Shown: positions 8,226 through 17,333 of the stretch, piece by piece
Layout: each line of letters starts with the position of its first letter
How positions within the stretch are numbered: the first letter of the stretch is position 1
Assembly: GCF_014860165.1 (NCBI RefSeq)
Contig: NZ_JACZKG010000050.1
Coordinates: 1-51,269, forward strand
Direction of reading: 5' to 3'
Origin: Devosia sp.
Lineage (GTDB): Bacteria; Pseudomonadota; Alphaproteobacteria; Rhizobiales; Devosiaceae
Length of the DNA: 51,269 bases
Translations under genes and position numbers: made by a program
Notes under the pieces: generated by a model
What the model was told of the DNA's origin: nothing
The model's database searches: none
What the model saw: only the letters and a program-made list of their open reading frames with translations

Positions 8226-9518
8226 ATGGACCGTATCCGTTTGATCGGTGGCAACGAACTCAATGGCGAAATCCCGATTTCGGGCGCCAAGAATGCCGCC
8301 TTGCCGCTGATGATCGCCTCACTGCTGTCAGACGAGCCGCTGGTGCTGCAGAACGTGCCGCGCCTCGCCGACGTCAAGCAGCTCGAGCGCATTCTCGAAA
8401 ACCATGGCGTCGATATCGCCGTACATGGGCGCCGCCGCGGCGAGGACGAGGGCGTCGGCCAGCGCATGACCTTCCATGCCGCCGATATCGTCGACACCAC
8501 CGCCCCCTATGAGCTCGTCTCCAAGATGCGCGCCAGCTTCTGGGTCATCGGCCCGCTGCTGGCCCGTTGCCACGAGGCCCGCGTCTCGCTGCCCGGTGGC
8601 TGCGCCATCGGCACCCGGCCGGTCGATCTTTTCCTCTTCGGCCTCAAGGAACTGGGCGCCGAGATCGATATCGACGAGGGCTATGTCGTCGCCAAGGCGC
8701 CCAAGGGCGGCCTCGTCGGTGCGCATATCAAGTTCCCCAAGGTCTCGGTCGGTGCCACCCACACCATCCTGATGGCGGCGACCCTGGCCAAGGGGACCAC
8801 CATTATCGAGAATGCCGCCCAGGAACCCGAGATCACCAACGTCGCCGAGTGCCTCGTCGCCATGGGTGCAAAGATATCCGGCATCGGCACGCGCACCCTG
8901 ACCGTCGAAGGCGTGGACAAGCTGCACGGCGCCACGGTGGATGTGATCCCCGATCGCATCGAAACCGGCACCTTCGCCATGGCAGCCGCCATGACCGGCG
9001 GCAATGTGCTGCTCAAGGGCGCCCGGCCGGAACACCTGCAGGCCGCCCTCGACGTCCTGGCCCGCACCGGCGTCGAGCTGACCGTCGAGCCCGGGGGGCT
9101 GCGTGTCCATCGCAACGGCAACGGCATTCTGCCGGTCGATGTCGAAACCGACCCGTTTCCTGGCTTCCCCACCGACCTCCAGGCCCAGTTCATGGCCCTG
9201 ATGACCATGGCCAATGGCACCAGCCATATCCGTGAGACCATCTTCGAGAACCGCTACATGCATGTGGCCGAACTCGCCCGCTTCGGCGCCGATATCTCGG
9301 TCGATGGCCAGGTCGCCACCGTCCGCGGCAAGCCCCAGCTCAAGGGGGCCCAGGTGATGGCCACCGATCTGCGGGCCTCGGTGTCGCTGGTTATTGCCGG
9401 CCTCGCCGCCAAGGGCGAGACCGTGGTCAACCGCATCTACCACCTCGATCGCGGTTTCGAGCGCCTCGAAGACAAGCTCAGCCGCTGCGGCGCCGAAATC
9501 GAACGCGTGGCGGGCTAG
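8226..9518 (+). CDS. murA: UDP-N-acetylglucosamine 1-carboxyvinyltransferase
   Basis: MurA transfers enolpyruvate from PEP to UDP-GlcNAc, the first committed step of peptidoglycan synthesis, in the cytoplasm. The 430-residue length is typical. Recognisable segments are the N-terminal [12 protein letters not shown], the catalytic-cysteine loop [14 protein letters not shown] with the fosfomycin-target Cys retained, and the C-terminal [13 protein letters not shown] and RAGASLVIAGL-like region (here [17 protein letters not shown]). An AGGACA ribosome-binding site precedes the ATG. It is followed by a strong terminator and stands alone. Confidence 0.97.
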   Translation: MDRIRLIGGNELNGEIPISGAKNAALPLMIASLLSDEPLVLQNVPRLADVKQLERILENHGVDIAVHGRRRGEDEGVGQRMTFHAADIVDTTAPYELVSKMRASFWVIGPLLARCHEARVSLPGGCAIGTRPVDLFLFGLKELGAEIDIDEGYVVAKAPKGGLVGAHIKFPKVSVGATHTILMAATLAKGTTIIENAAQEPEITNVAECLVAMGAKISGIGTRTLTVEGVDKLHGATVDVIPDRIETGTFAMAAAMTGGNVLLKGARPEHLQAALDVLARTGVELTVEPGGLRVHRNGNGILPVDVETDPFPGFPTDLQAQFMALMTMANGTSHIRETIFENRYMHVAELARFGADISVDGQVATVRGKPQLKGAQVMATDLRASVSLVIAGLAAKGETVVNRIYHLDRGFERLEDKLSRCGAEIERVAG

Positions 9519-9533
9519 CAGGCGGCCGAAGGC

Positions 9534-9558
9534 AAAATCGCTCCGGCGGAGCGATTTT
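9534..9558 (+). terminator. Intrinsic terminator downstream of murA
   Basis: A perfect 11-bp hairpin, AAAATCGCTCC paired with GGAGCGATTTT around a GGC loop, begins 15 bases after the murA stop codon. The A and T tracts at both ends would allow termination in either direction. Confidence 0.85.
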
Positions 9559-9696
9559 AGCGTGCTAGGCCATGAGACCTATGGTCGAATGGCGGGGCCG
9601 ATGCCGCCACACCCACCGCACTGCCCTCGGACTTGATCCGAGGGCCACTTTCAACCCGGTAAGCGACGAGTAGTCCTCGGGTATTGCCCACGCGAC

Positions 9697-10830
9697 CTAA
9701 TCCAGCGTCTGCCGATAGCGCAGCATGGCCAGCACCGAGATCACGCAGACGATCACCGCCAGCGCGGTGAATTCCCCTGTCAGGTCGCCGCTATCGGCGC
9801 CCTTGAGCATGACCGCGCGGACCAGCCGGATAAAATGCGTCGCCGGCACCGCCAGGCCCAGGCCCTGCGCCCAGTCCGGCATGCCGGCAAACGGGAACAT
9901 GAAGCCACTCAGCAGGATCGACGGCAGGATGGTGAAAAAGCTCAGCTGCATCGCCTGCATCTGGTTGCGCGCCAGGGTCGAGATCAGGAAGCCCAGCGCC
10001 AGGTTGCCCAGGATGAAGAGGTTGAAGCCGATGAAGAAGGCCATGAACGTGCCCTCGAACGGCACGCCGAACACCACAAACGCCGCCACCAGGAACACCG
10101 CCGTCTGCACATAGCCCACCAGGACATAGGGCAGGATCTTCCCCAGCATCACTTCGAATGGCCTGACCGGCGTCGAGATCAGCATCTCCATCGTGCCGCG
10201 CTCGCGTTCCTTGACGATCGCCACCGCCGTGATCATCACCATGGTCATCGAGAGGATGATGGCCAGCAGCCCCGGCACGATATTGGTCGATGTCCTGCCT
10301 TCTGGATTGTATTCCCGGTGCACGATAACGCCGAACGGGGCAGGGGCCGCACCCACTGCCGCCACCGGCCCGGTCAGTGTCTGCGCCATGGCGCCATTGA
10401 CGATCCCGCTCAGCGCCGCCGCCGCCCCGCCCACTGCTGACGGGTCTGCCGCATCCGCCGCCACCAGAATATCGGGCCGCAAGCCCCGCACCACGTCGCG
10501 CTCGAAATCGGCGGGGATGACCACAACGAAGTTGGCAATCCCCCGCCGCAGCGCGTCCTCACCCGCATCGGGTCCATGGACCACGCCCTGGAAATCGAAA
10601 TATCCCGACGTTTCCATCCCCGACAGCACCGCGCGCACGATCGGTCCGTCATCATTGAGCTCCACCAGCGTCGGCAGGTGTCGTGGATCGGCATTGATGG
10701 CAAAGCCGAACAGCATCAGCTGCACGATGGGCAGGCCGATCATCATGGCAAAGGTGACGCGGTCGCGCCGCATCTGGATGAATTCCTTCATCAGCACAGC
10801 GGCAAAGCGGGAGAATGAGAAGGGGCTCAT
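9697..10830 (-). CDS. ABC-2 type exporter permease
   Basis: A 377-residue ABC-2 permease of the YbhR/YhhJ class. It has an N-terminal transmembrane helix (about 25-45), a large periplasmic domain (about 50-170) and five C-terminal helices with the NIVPGLLAIILSMTM and KERERGTMEML segments typical of the class. It is the last gene of a four-gene leftward operon (tetR-hlyD-ATPase-permease) and overlaps the ATPase by ATGA. E. coli YbhFSR and RbbA-like systems usually have two permeases. Only one is present here, so the exporter is probably a homodimer of this subunit. Confidence 0.92.
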   Translation of the reverse strand: MSPFSFSRFAAVLMKEFIQMRRDRVTFAMMIGLPIVQLMLFGFAINADPRHLPTLVELNDDGPIVRAVLSGMETSGYFDFQGVVHGPDAGEDALRRGIANFVVVIPADFERDVVRGLRPDILVAADAADPSAVGGAAAALSGIVNGAMAQTLTGPVAAVGAAPAPFGVIVHREYNPEGRTSTNIVPGLLAIILSMTMVMITAVAIVKERERGTMEMLISTPVRPFEVMLGKILPYVLVGYVQTAVFLVAAFVVFGVPFEGTFMAFFIGFNLFILGNLALGFLISTLARNQMQAMQLSFFTILPSILLSGFMFPFAGMPDWAQGLGLAVPATHFIRLVRAVMLKGADSGDLTGEFTALAVIVCVISVLAMLRYRQTLD

Positions 10831-11765
10831 GCCGCGTCGCGGGCGAAATTATCCCGCGCCCCCGTCATCAGGTAGATGAACGCCTCTTCCAGCCCTGCAG
10901 GCATCAGGCTCCAGCGATGGACGCCGCGCGCCTCGAAGGCGCGGACGGTGGCCTCCAGCCCCGCCGCATCCACCCCCGACACATGCAATGTCGAGCCGAA
11001 GCGGGCGATCTGTGCCACGCCCTTCTGGCCTGCCAGCTCGGCCTCCAGCGCCGCCAGGTCCGGCCCTTCGGCACGCCAGGTGGTCAGCCCCACCATGGCG
11101 GGGATTTCCGCCGATTTCCCGTCGATCAGCTTCTTGCCATAGGCGATATAGGTGATGAAATCGCACTGCACGGCCTCGTCCATGTAATGGGTCGAGACCA
11201 GCACCGTGACGCCCGTCTTGCTCAGCCGGCGGATTTCGTCCCAGAAGTCGCGCCGTGCCTTGGGGTCGACGCCCGCCGTCGGCTCGTCGAGCAGCAGCAG
11301 TTGCGGGTCGTGGATCAGGCAGGCGGCCAGCGCCAGCCGCTGCTTCCAGCCACCCGACAGCGTTCCCGCCAATTGCCCCGCCCGATCGGCCAGCCCCAGA
11401 TCCTCAAGCGCCGCCGTCACCCGCTTCCGGCGGTCCTTGACGCCATACATCCGCGCCACGAAGTCGAGATTCTCCCGGATGGAAAGATCCTCGTAGAGGC
11501 TGAATTTCTGCGTCATGTAGCCGACTTGCGTCTTGATCGCGGCGGCCTGCTTGCGCACGTCGAAACCCAGGCAGGTGCCCTCGCCGGCATCGGGCAGCAG
11601 CAATCCGCAGAGCATGCGGATGGTGGTGGTCTTGCCCGAGCCATTGGGGCCCAGAAAGCCATAGATCGCCCCGCGCGGCACTTCGATGTCGAAATGGTCG
11701 ACCACCGTCTTGTCGCCAAACCGCTTGGTCAGCCCATGCACCGAAATGGCGTTGCCCTCGTTCAC
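10827..11765 (-). CDS. ABC-2 exporter ATPase
   Basis: A single-domain ATPase of 312 residues from a GTG start. The frame remains open far upstream, but the GTG at 11765 overlaps the hlyD stop codon as GTGA and begins directly before the domain (AISVHGLTKRFGDKTVV). Walker A is GPNGSGKTT, the signature is LSGGWKQR and Walker B ends in LLLDEPTAGVDPKARR. It matches the CcmA/YbhF class that drives ABC-2 drug or lipid exporters. It pairs with the overlapping permease gene. Confidence 0.92.
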   Translation of the reverse strand: MNEGNAISVHGLTKRFGDKTVVDHFDIEVPRGAIYGFLGPNGSGKTTTIRMLCGLLLPDAGEGTCLGFDVRKQAAAIKTQVGYMTQKFSLYEDLSIRENLDFVARMYGVKDRRKRVTAALEDLGLADRAGQLAGTLSGGWKQRLALAACLIHDPQLLLLDEPTAGVDPKARRDFWDEIRRLSKTGVTVLVSTHYMDEAVQCDFITYIAYGKKLIDGKSAEIPAMVGLTTWRAEGPDLAALEAELAGQKGVAQIARFGSTLHVSGVDAAGLEATVRAFEARGVHRWSLMPAGLEEAFIYLMTGARDNFARDAA

Positions 11766-12700
11766 GGCGTCACCGTCACCGGCTGCCCGGGTCGCAGGTT
11801 GCCCGGCGCGTCGAGCTGCGCTTCCACCAGGTAGACCAGCCGCCCACGCTCCTCGCGCGAATAAATCACCGGCGGTGTCGTCTGCGGTTCGCTGGCAAGG
11901 CGGGTCACCACGGCGGTCATCGCCATGCAGCCGTCGCAACTCACGCTGACCGTCTGGCCCACCGCCAGCGCCGCCCGCTCCGCCTCCGGCACGAAGAACC
12001 GCGCCTCGAGCGCGCCTTCGGGCAGGATGGCGACGACAGGCGCACCGGCCATGGCGATTTCGCCTGCTGCGTAGAACAGCCGGTCCACCGTCCCGCCCAC
12101 CGGTGCCCTGGTGTGCCGCTCTTCCAGGTCCAGCGCCACCCTTCCGGCATCCGCCTCCGCGGCCGCAAGATTTGCCTCGGCGGCGACCTGCTGTGCATCG
12201 CGCGCCGGCAGTTCCGCCACGTTGACCTGCGCCGTCAGCTGCGCCACCTGCGCTTCGGCCGCGGCGAGTGCCGCCCGGTCCTGCTCCACCCGCACCGAGG
12301 CGACGGTGCCGGCGGCCAGCAGCTTTTCGCTGCGCGCGAGATTGGATTGCGCCAGCGCCAGATCGGCCCGCGCCTTGCCGAGATTGGCGCGGATGACGTC
12401 GATTTCTTCCGAACGGCCGCCCGATTCCAGGTTCTGCAGCGTTGCCCGCGCCGCTTCCACCCGCGCCTCCGCCGCATCGAGCAGCGCCTGCTGTTGGCCG
12501 CTTTCGAGCGTGAACAGCAACTCGCCCGCGGCGATGGCCTGTCCCTCGGTCACCGCAATGCCGGCTATCCGCCCCGCACTGATCGGTGCCGCATAGACAT
12601 AGTCGGCCTCGAGATACCCCGCATAGCCGGCATCTTCCGCAGCCCCGCCGGGCAGCATGGACATGAGGGCGGCCAGTACCCCGGCAAAGAACTCGTTCAT
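11762..12700 (-). CDS. HlyD-family membrane fusion protein (YbhG-like)
   Basis: A 312-residue periplasmic adaptor anchored by an N-terminal hydrophobic segment (about 5-20). It has the split biotinyl-lipoyl domain (GRIAGIAVTEGQAIAAGELL and RAPVGGTVDRLFYAAGE) around a long alanine-rich coiled coil of about 65-190. It should connect the ABC-2 exporter to an outer-membrane channel. The gene overlaps tetR by 4 bases upstream and the ATPase by 4 bases downstream. A CDGC motif at about 256 is unusual for the family and could be redox-active or metal-binding. Confidence 0.9.
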   Translation of the reverse strand: MNEFFAGVLAALMSMLPGGAAEDAGYAGYLEADYVYAAPISAGRIAGIAVTEGQAIAAGELLFTLESGQQQALLDAAEARVEAARATLQNLESGGRSEEIDVIRANLGKARADLALAQSNLARSEKLLAAGTVASVRVEQDRAALAAAEAQVAQLTAQVNVAELPARDAQQVAAEANLAAAEADAGRVALDLEERHTRAPVGGTVDRLFYAAGEIAMAGAPVVAILPEGALEARFFVPEAERAALAVGQTVSVSCDGCMAMTAVVTRLASEPQTTPPVIYSREERGRLVYLVEAQLDAPGNLRPGQPVTVTP

Positions 12701-13344
12701 GGCGTCGCCTCGCCGGGCTCGGCACAGATGCCATGAAACAGGATATCGAGGTGGTTGGCGACCAGTCCGTCGAGCCCCAGACCCTCGCCCTCCGGCTTGA
12801 TGCCGAAGATCTCGGCCAGCGCTACATGAGCCAGCACCGGGCCGATGATCGAGCGCACCGTCAGGTCCGGATCGACCTTGCGCAGCTTGCCCGTCTCGAC
12901 GCCCCGCCGGATCAGCCCGGTCAGCGCCGGCATGACCTTGCCCAGCACTTCCTTGCGATAAAGCTCGGCGATCGAGGGAAAGCTCATCACCTCCCGTAGG
13001 ATCAGCCTGGGCACGGCGATCTTGTCGGGTTGCGCCAATTGCTGCACCAGCACGGTCAGCAGCATGGTGATCGGCAGTCGCGGATCGCCCTCGAACTGTT
13101 CTAGATCGGGCAGGGCCCGCACCGCGATCGGCGCCACCGCCCGCCGCACAATGCCCTCGATCAACGCCTCCTTCGAGGGAAAGTAGAGATAGACCGTCCC
13201 CTTGGACACGCCCGCCCGTTTGGCGACCTCCTCGACCTTTGCCGCCGCAAATCCCTTTTCCACGAACACCGCCAGCGCCGCATCCAGCACCTCATCAGGC
13301 CGTGCATCAGCGCGGCGGCGGAATTTTTTGGATGTGTCGGTCAT
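12697..13344 (-). CDS. TetR/AcrR-family repressor of the exporter operon
   Basis: A 215-residue TetR-family regulator. The N-terminal HTH (about 20-65) reads VLDAALAVFVEKGFAAAKVE followed by the classic GVSKGTVYLYFPSKEAL recognition region. The start at 13344 places the HTH at the expected distance, and the longer upstream frame runs through the operator. It heads the operon and overlaps hlyD by 4 bases, so it very likely represses its own operon until a drug or other inducer binds. Confidence 0.92.
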   Translation of the reverse strand: MTDTSKKFRRRADARPDEVLDAALAVFVEKGFAAAKVEEVAKRAGVSKGTVYLYFPSKEALIEGIVRRAVAPIAVRALPDLEQFEGDPRLPITMLLTVLVQQLAQPDKIAVPRLILREVMSFPSIAELYRKEVLGKVMPALTGLIRRGVETGKLRKVDPDLTVRSIIGPVLAHVALAEIFGIKPEGEGLGLDGLVANHLDILFHGICAEPGEATP

Positions 13345-13375
13345 GCGGAACGCTCCAGCCTCATCTTTATTAATA

Positions 13376-13393
13376 ACTGACTGGTCAGTCAGT
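13376..13393. promoter_or_regulatory. TetR-type palindromic operator
   Basis: ACTGACTGGTCAGTCAGT, a near-perfect palindrome (16 of 18 positions), lies 31 bases upstream of the tetR start codon. The TGACTG...CAGTCA form is the usual operator shape for AcrR/TetR proteins. It probably mediates autorepression of the exporter operon. Confidence 0.8.
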
Positions 13394-14161
13394 TGCAAGA
13401 GGCGTGGGTGGTCGGTAGGGTATTGGGAAGTGGGACTCGACCGCTCCCACGAGTGGAGCAAGAACCTCCCCCTCTGATGGGGGCAGGAGGGGGTGGGGCC
13501 ACTTGCGCCAGTTGTCCTGATGCGACGGCGGCTTTGATGATGACGTCCGGCTGTAAGGTTTGGCCGCCCGGCAATTGCCTGGCGATCTACCAGTCGTCTC
13601 CCTCCCCTCAAGGGGGAGGTGGGTCCGGCGGATGTTGGAACACTCCCGCCACCTACAAATAGCTCTTCTCGTGCCTCGAACCGGGGCAATTGCTGGTTGA
13701 GGGCGTCAGTTCGTGGCCGTTTGAAGAAGCTGACTTATCCCCACCCACCAAAACCTGCCGCATACTCCTTCCATCTTCACGGCAGAGCCGGTCATGACGA
13801 GTGATGACCGTGGAGGCAGCCAGGGATGGGAGGTCGCTCCCATTGGGCGGGGGGAACTCGGCAGCTGCGCTTGCGACACAGCGTACCTGGCCCGGACCCG
13901 CGAAAATCCTGGCGTGGTGGCGAGGCAAAGGCCTCACTTCCTTTAACTACCACTTCGAGGCAGGAGCCTCGCCACCATAGCTCTCTGAGCGCCCCTTGGC
14001 GTCTCGACACCGAGCGAACCGAACCCATGACAACCGCAATCCAGGCGGCGCTTTCGCATGTCCTTTTCTCGCCGCTCGCATTGCCCCGCTCGCTTCAAAC
14101 TTGTAGATCGGGGTTGGGGTGACCAGATACGGCGCACTCCAGTTCCAAGGGCCGACCAGAC
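13394..14161. other. Gene-free stretch with palindromic repeats
   Basis: I see no supportable gene here. ORFs on both strands lack ribosome-binding sites and coding character. The stretch holds two copies of the CCTCCCC/GGGGAGG palindrome family (about 13466-13490 and 13601-13619). It also holds a longer hairpin whose 12-bp outer arms TGGTGGCGAGGC (13915-13926) and GCCTCGCCACCA (13966-13977) are perfect complements. Confidence 0.7.
13915..13977. repeat. 63-bp hairpin element with 12-bp perfect arms
   Basis: The arms are TGGTGGCGAGGC and GCCTCGCCACCA. The interior carries further GAGGC/GCCTC complementarity, so a long imperfect stem-loop forms. There is no T tract and no flanking gene end, which argues against a simple terminator. 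It looks like a dispersed intergenic repeat. Confidence 0.65.
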
Positions 14162-14596
14162 ATGACCGACCTGAAACTTCTCGCGCTTGATACCGAAGAC
14201 CTCGAAGTCATTTCCGCCCATGTGCAGGACGCCATCGTGCGCGTTGCCGACATGGGCTATGCCCGCGGCGACCGCCGCTTTGCGCTGCTGATGAACCGGT
14301 TTGATTGGGAATCCGGCAAGGGCCGCCGCGACAAGGGCCTGCGCAAGCGCGCCGCCCTGCATTTCGATGCGGTGCAGTCCGTCGTCACCAGCGGCTTTGA
14401 TCCCGCCGCCGCCGAAGGCGTGCTCGAACTGCTGGCCATCACCTTCCAGCCCATCGATGGCCCCGCCGGCATTGTCGAGCTCAGCTTTGCTGGCGGCGGC
14501 ACGGTGCGGCTGGGCGTCGAATGCCTCGAAGCCCGCCTGTCCGACCTGGGTGCCGCCTGGGCCGCGTCAGCCAAGCCGGCCCATGCGCTGGACTGA
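14162..14596 (+). CDS. DUF2948 family protein
   Basis: A 144-residue protein beginning MTDLKLLALDTEDLEVISAH, with GDRRFALLMNRFDWE, which I recognise as DUF2948. The family is alphaproteobacterial, of unknown function, and is nearly always encoded directly before hisD, as here (about 80 bases to hisD). No signal peptide or membrane segment is seen. AAGGGCC upstream may be the ribosome-binding site. Confidence 0.88.
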   Translation: MTDLKLLALDTEDLEVISAHVQDAIVRVADMGYARGDRRFALLMNRFDWESGKGRRDKGLRKRAALHFDAVQSVVTSGFDPAAAEGVLELLAITFQPIDGPAGIVELSFAGGGTVRLGVECLEARLSDLGAAWAASAKPAHALD

Positions 14597-14679
14597 CCCT
14601 TTGCTGCTTGCCCGCTAGACCCCGGTAGAAATTGTTCGGTCCAGATGCCATGCTGGACCCGTCAAACCAAGGCCCTTCC

Positions 14680-15972
14680 ATGCCCATCCGCCTCGACAGC
14701 GCCGACACCGACTTTGAAGCGCGCTTCCAGGACCTGCTCGGCGGCAAGCGCGAGTCCAGCCAGGACGTCAGCGACACCGTTGCCGGCATCATCGCCGATG
14801 TCCGGAGTCGCGGCGACGTTGCCCTGGTCGAACTGACCAACCGCTTCGACCGCACCCACTTCACGGCCGCCGATCTGCGCATTCCCCAGCACGAGATCGA
14901 TGCCGCCGCCGCCCGCGTCAGCGATGAGGTCCGGGCTGCTCTGCAGACTGCGCATGATCGCATCAAGGCCCATCACGAAAAGCAGAAGCCGGTCGATCAC
15001 ATCTATACCGACCCCCTCGGCGTCACTCTCGGCACGCGCTGGACTCCCGTCGATGCCGTCGGCATCTACGTGCCCGGAGGCCTGGCCACCTATCCATCTT
15101 CGGTGTTGATGAATGCTGTGCCGGCCAAGGTCGCCGGCGTCGAACGCATCGCCATGGTCGTGCCCACGCCGGGCGGCCAGATCGCCGCGCCCATCCTGCT
15201 CGCCGCCAAGATAGCGGGCGTCACCGAAATCTATCGCGTCGGCGGCGCCCAGGCCGTGGCCGCTTTGGCCTATGGCACGGCAACCATTGCGCCGGTCGAC
15301 AAGGTCGTCGGCCCGGGCAATGCCTATGTGGCGACGGCCAAGCGCCAGGTCTTTGGCCAGGTTGGCATCGACATGATCGCCGGCCCCTCCGAAGTGCTGG
15401 TCATTGCCGATGGTTCGGCCAATTCGGCCTGGGTCGCTGCCGACCTGATCGCGCAGGCCGAGCATGGGGCAGGGGCCCGCTCAATTCTCGTGACCACCGA
15501 AAAGGGCCTGGCCGATGCAGTCGCCGCGGAAGTCGACCGCCAGATCGACCTGCTGCCCAGCCCAGCCAATGCCCGCGAGGGTTGGGACCAGTACAGCGCC
15601 ATCATCACTGTCAGCTCGCTGTCCGAGGCCGTGACCCTCGCCAACCGCATCGCCTCCGAGCATGTCGAACTGGCGCTCGATGATCCGCAATCGGTTCTGC
15701 CCGCCATCCGCCATGCCGGGGCGATTTTCCTCGGCCACCACACGCCCGAGGCGATTGGCGACTATGTCGGCGGCTCCAACCACGTCCTGCCCACCGCCGG
15801 CACCGCCCGCTTCGCCTCCGGCCTGGGGGTCCTCGACTTCATGAAGCGCACCTCGATCCTGGGTTGCGATCCGATGACCCTGTCGATGCTGGGCGGAGCC
15901 GCAGTCACCCTGGCCGAGGTCGAGGGGCTTGATGGTCACGGCCGCTCGGTCTCCATAAGGCTCAACCGTTGA
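14680..15972 (+). CDS. hisD: Histidinol dehydrogenase
   Basis: HisD is the zinc enzyme that oxidises L-histidinol to L-histidine with two NAD+, the last step of histidine synthesis. From the ATG at 14680 it is 430 residues, the family norm. The upstream in-frame start at 14632 would add 16 unconserved residues. Clear family segments are VPGGLATYPSSVLMNAVPA, GGAQAVAALAYGT, DMIAGPSEVLVIAD and SNHVLPTAGTARF with the zinc and catalytic histidines. The next gene starts within its stop codon. Confidence 0.96.
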   Translation: MPIRLDSADTDFEARFQDLLGGKRESSQDVSDTVAGIIADVRSRGDVALVELTNRFDRTHFTAADLRIPQHEIDAAAARVSDEVRAALQTAHDRIKAHHEKQKPVDHIYTDPLGVTLGTRWTPVDAVGIYVPGGLATYPSSVLMNAVPAKVAGVERIAMVVPTPGGQIAAPILLAAKIAGVTEIYRVGGAQAVAALAYGTATIAPVDKVVGPGNAYVATAKRQVFGQVGIDMIAGPSEVLVIADGSANSAWVAADLIAQAEHGAGARSILVTTEKGLADAVAAEVDRQIDLLPSPANAREGWDQYSAIITVSSLSEAVTLANRIASEHVELALDDPQSVLPAIRHAGAIFLGHHTPEAIGDYVGGSNHVLPTAGTARFASGLGVLDFMKRTSILGCDPMTLSMLGGAAVTLAEVEGLDGHGRSVSIRLNR

Positions 15973-16979
15973 GCATTTCGATGGAAACCCAGGCGAAGCC
16001 GACCGACACCGATCGCCTGGTCACCGTCACGCTCGACCCCAATACCATCACCTCGATCAATCCCGACGAGGTGCATGAATGGCGCATCGCCATCTATGAC
16101 CTCCTGGAGCAAAACTCCTTCCGCCCGGCCCGCGTCGCCGCCAAGGGGCCCTTCGCCCTGCACATGTCGATCATCGGCAATTCCATCGTGCTCGACGTGC
16201 GCCACCCCGAGACCTTCCAGCCCATTGCTGCCCATTACCTGTCGCTGACCCCGTTCCGCCGGCTGATCCGCGACTATTTCCGCATCCGCGACGCCTATTA
16301 CGAGGCCATCCGCTCGGCCCAGCCCTTCCAGATCGAAACCGTCGACATGGCCCGCCGCGGCATGCACAACGAGGCGGCCGAACTGCTGCGCACGCGGCTC
16401 GACAACAAGATCATCATCGATCTCAACACCGCGCGGCGCCTGTTCACCCTGATCTGCGCCGTGCAGCCCTATGCCTCCAGAATCGACGAGGCGACAAGCG
16501 AGCTGCCAAGCGTCCTCTTCGTCTGCTCGATGAATTCGGTGCGCTCGCCCATGGCCGCGGCCCTGGCTCGCCAGGCCTTTCCCGGCCGCGTCATTGCCCG
16601 CTCGGTGGGGGTCAATGGCGGCAAGGCCGACCAGTTCGTGCATGAGGTGATGGAAGAGATCGGCATTGATATGAGCGTGCACACGCCCCATATCCTGGAC
16701 GAGCTGGTTGCCAACCGTTTCGATCTGGTCATCACCCTTTCAGAAGACGCGCCCGAAGCCGTGACCCGCAAGGGTCTCGAAGCCGGTGCCGTCGAGCATT
16801 GGAAGACTCCCGATCCATCCCTGGTGGAAGGCAACCGCGAGCTGGTGCTGGCGGCTTATCGCGAACTGCGCGATAGCCTGCGCAAGCGGGTACGTGAGCG
16901 TCTCGAGCCACTGGTTTCCGGAGCGCTTCCAGCAAAAGTGGACACCACTTTTGCGGTTCGGAAGGGCGACCAACATTGA
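15969..16979 (+). CDS. UPF0262 - low-molecular-weight phosphatase fusion protein
   Basis: This 336-residue protein joins two domains that are separate neighbouring genes in most relatives. Residues about 10-165 match UPF0262 (function unknown). Residues about 178-310 match a low-molecular-weight phosphotyrosine phosphatase/arsenate reductase fold. The P-loop VCSMNSVRSP keeps the C-x5-R pattern, and DPSL near 280 is near the usual general-acid Asp. The start is a TTG overlapping the hisD stop codon, with AAGG eight bases upstream; an ATG at 15981 is the alternative. The last 17 or so residues are encoded by a palindromic repeat (16932-16954) and are probably not functional. The order DUF2948-hisD-UPF0262-phosphatase-infA-maf-yacG is conserved in Hyphomicrobiales. 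Confidence 0.85.
   Translation: MSISMETQAKPTDTDRLVTVTLDPNTITSINPDEVHEWRIAIYDLLEQNSFRPARVAAKGPFALHMSIIGNSIVLDVRHPETFQPIAAHYLSLTPFRRLIRDYFRIRDAYYEAIRSAQPFQIETVDMARRGMHNEAAELLRTRLDNKIIIDLNTARRLFTLICAVQPYASRIDEATSELPSVLFVCSMNSVRSPMAAALARQAFPGRVIARSVGVNGGKADQFVHEVMEEIGIDMSVHTPHILDELVANRFDLVITLSEDAPEAVTRKGLEAGAVEHWKTPDPSLVEGNRELVLAAYRELRDSLRKRVRERLEPLVSGALPAKVDTTFAVRKGDQH
16932..16954. repeat. Palindromic repeat at the 3' end of the fusion gene
   Basis: Perfect 10-bp arms, GCAAAAGTGG and CCACTTTTGC, are separated by 3 bases and embedded in a CCGGAGCGCTTCC...GGTTCGG context. I recognise this as a short palindromic element spread through Hyphomicrobiales genomes. Here it is translated as the C-terminal tail of the gene. 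Confidence 0.75.
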
Positions 16980-17104
16980 CTTGCGCGCCCGCGCAGCGGA
17001 CGTGGCGCAAGTGGTTCACAAATCCATTGAATTGAAGTAGGTAAAGGCCACTTTCCGACCCGTGGCCGGCAAGCTATGCCCCTATGGGTCTATTAGGAGA
17101 CAGT

Positions 17105-17323
17105 ATGGCGAAGGAAGAAGTGCTCGAATTTCCGGGCGTGGTGACTGAATTGCTCCCCAATGCGACGTTCCGCGTCAAGTTGGAAAACGAGCACGAGATC
17201 ATCGCCCACACCGCTGGCCGCATGCGCAAGAACCGCATCCGCGTGCTGGCTGGCGATAAGGTCCTGTGCGAAATGACGCCCTACGACCTGACCAAGGGCC
17301 GTATCACCTATCGTTTCAAATAA
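17105..17323 (+). CDS. infA: Translation initiation factor IF-1
   Basis: A 72-residue S1/OB-fold protein, [20 protein letters not shown], with the conserved [13 protein letters not shown] and [10 protein letters not shown] segments. IF-1 binds the ribosomal A site and helps IF-2 and IF-3 in initiation. The start at 17105 gives the exact family length and has AGGAG six bases upstream. An in-frame start at 17084 would add seven unconserved residues. Confidence 0.98.
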   Translation: MAKEEVLEFPGVVTELLPNATFRVKLENEHEIIAHTAGRMRKNRIRVLAGDKVLCEMTPYDLTKGRITYRFK

Positions 17324-17333
17324 GGCTTGAGTC

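Noticed and set aside
11766..12734. Upstream extension of the exporter ATPase frame
   Set aside because: This part overlaps hlyD in another frame and is not ABC-like. The GTG at 11765 explains the real start.
13653..14122. Several 60-100 codon ORFs on both strands of the gene-free region
   Set aside because: They overlap each other and the repeats, and show no coding signal.
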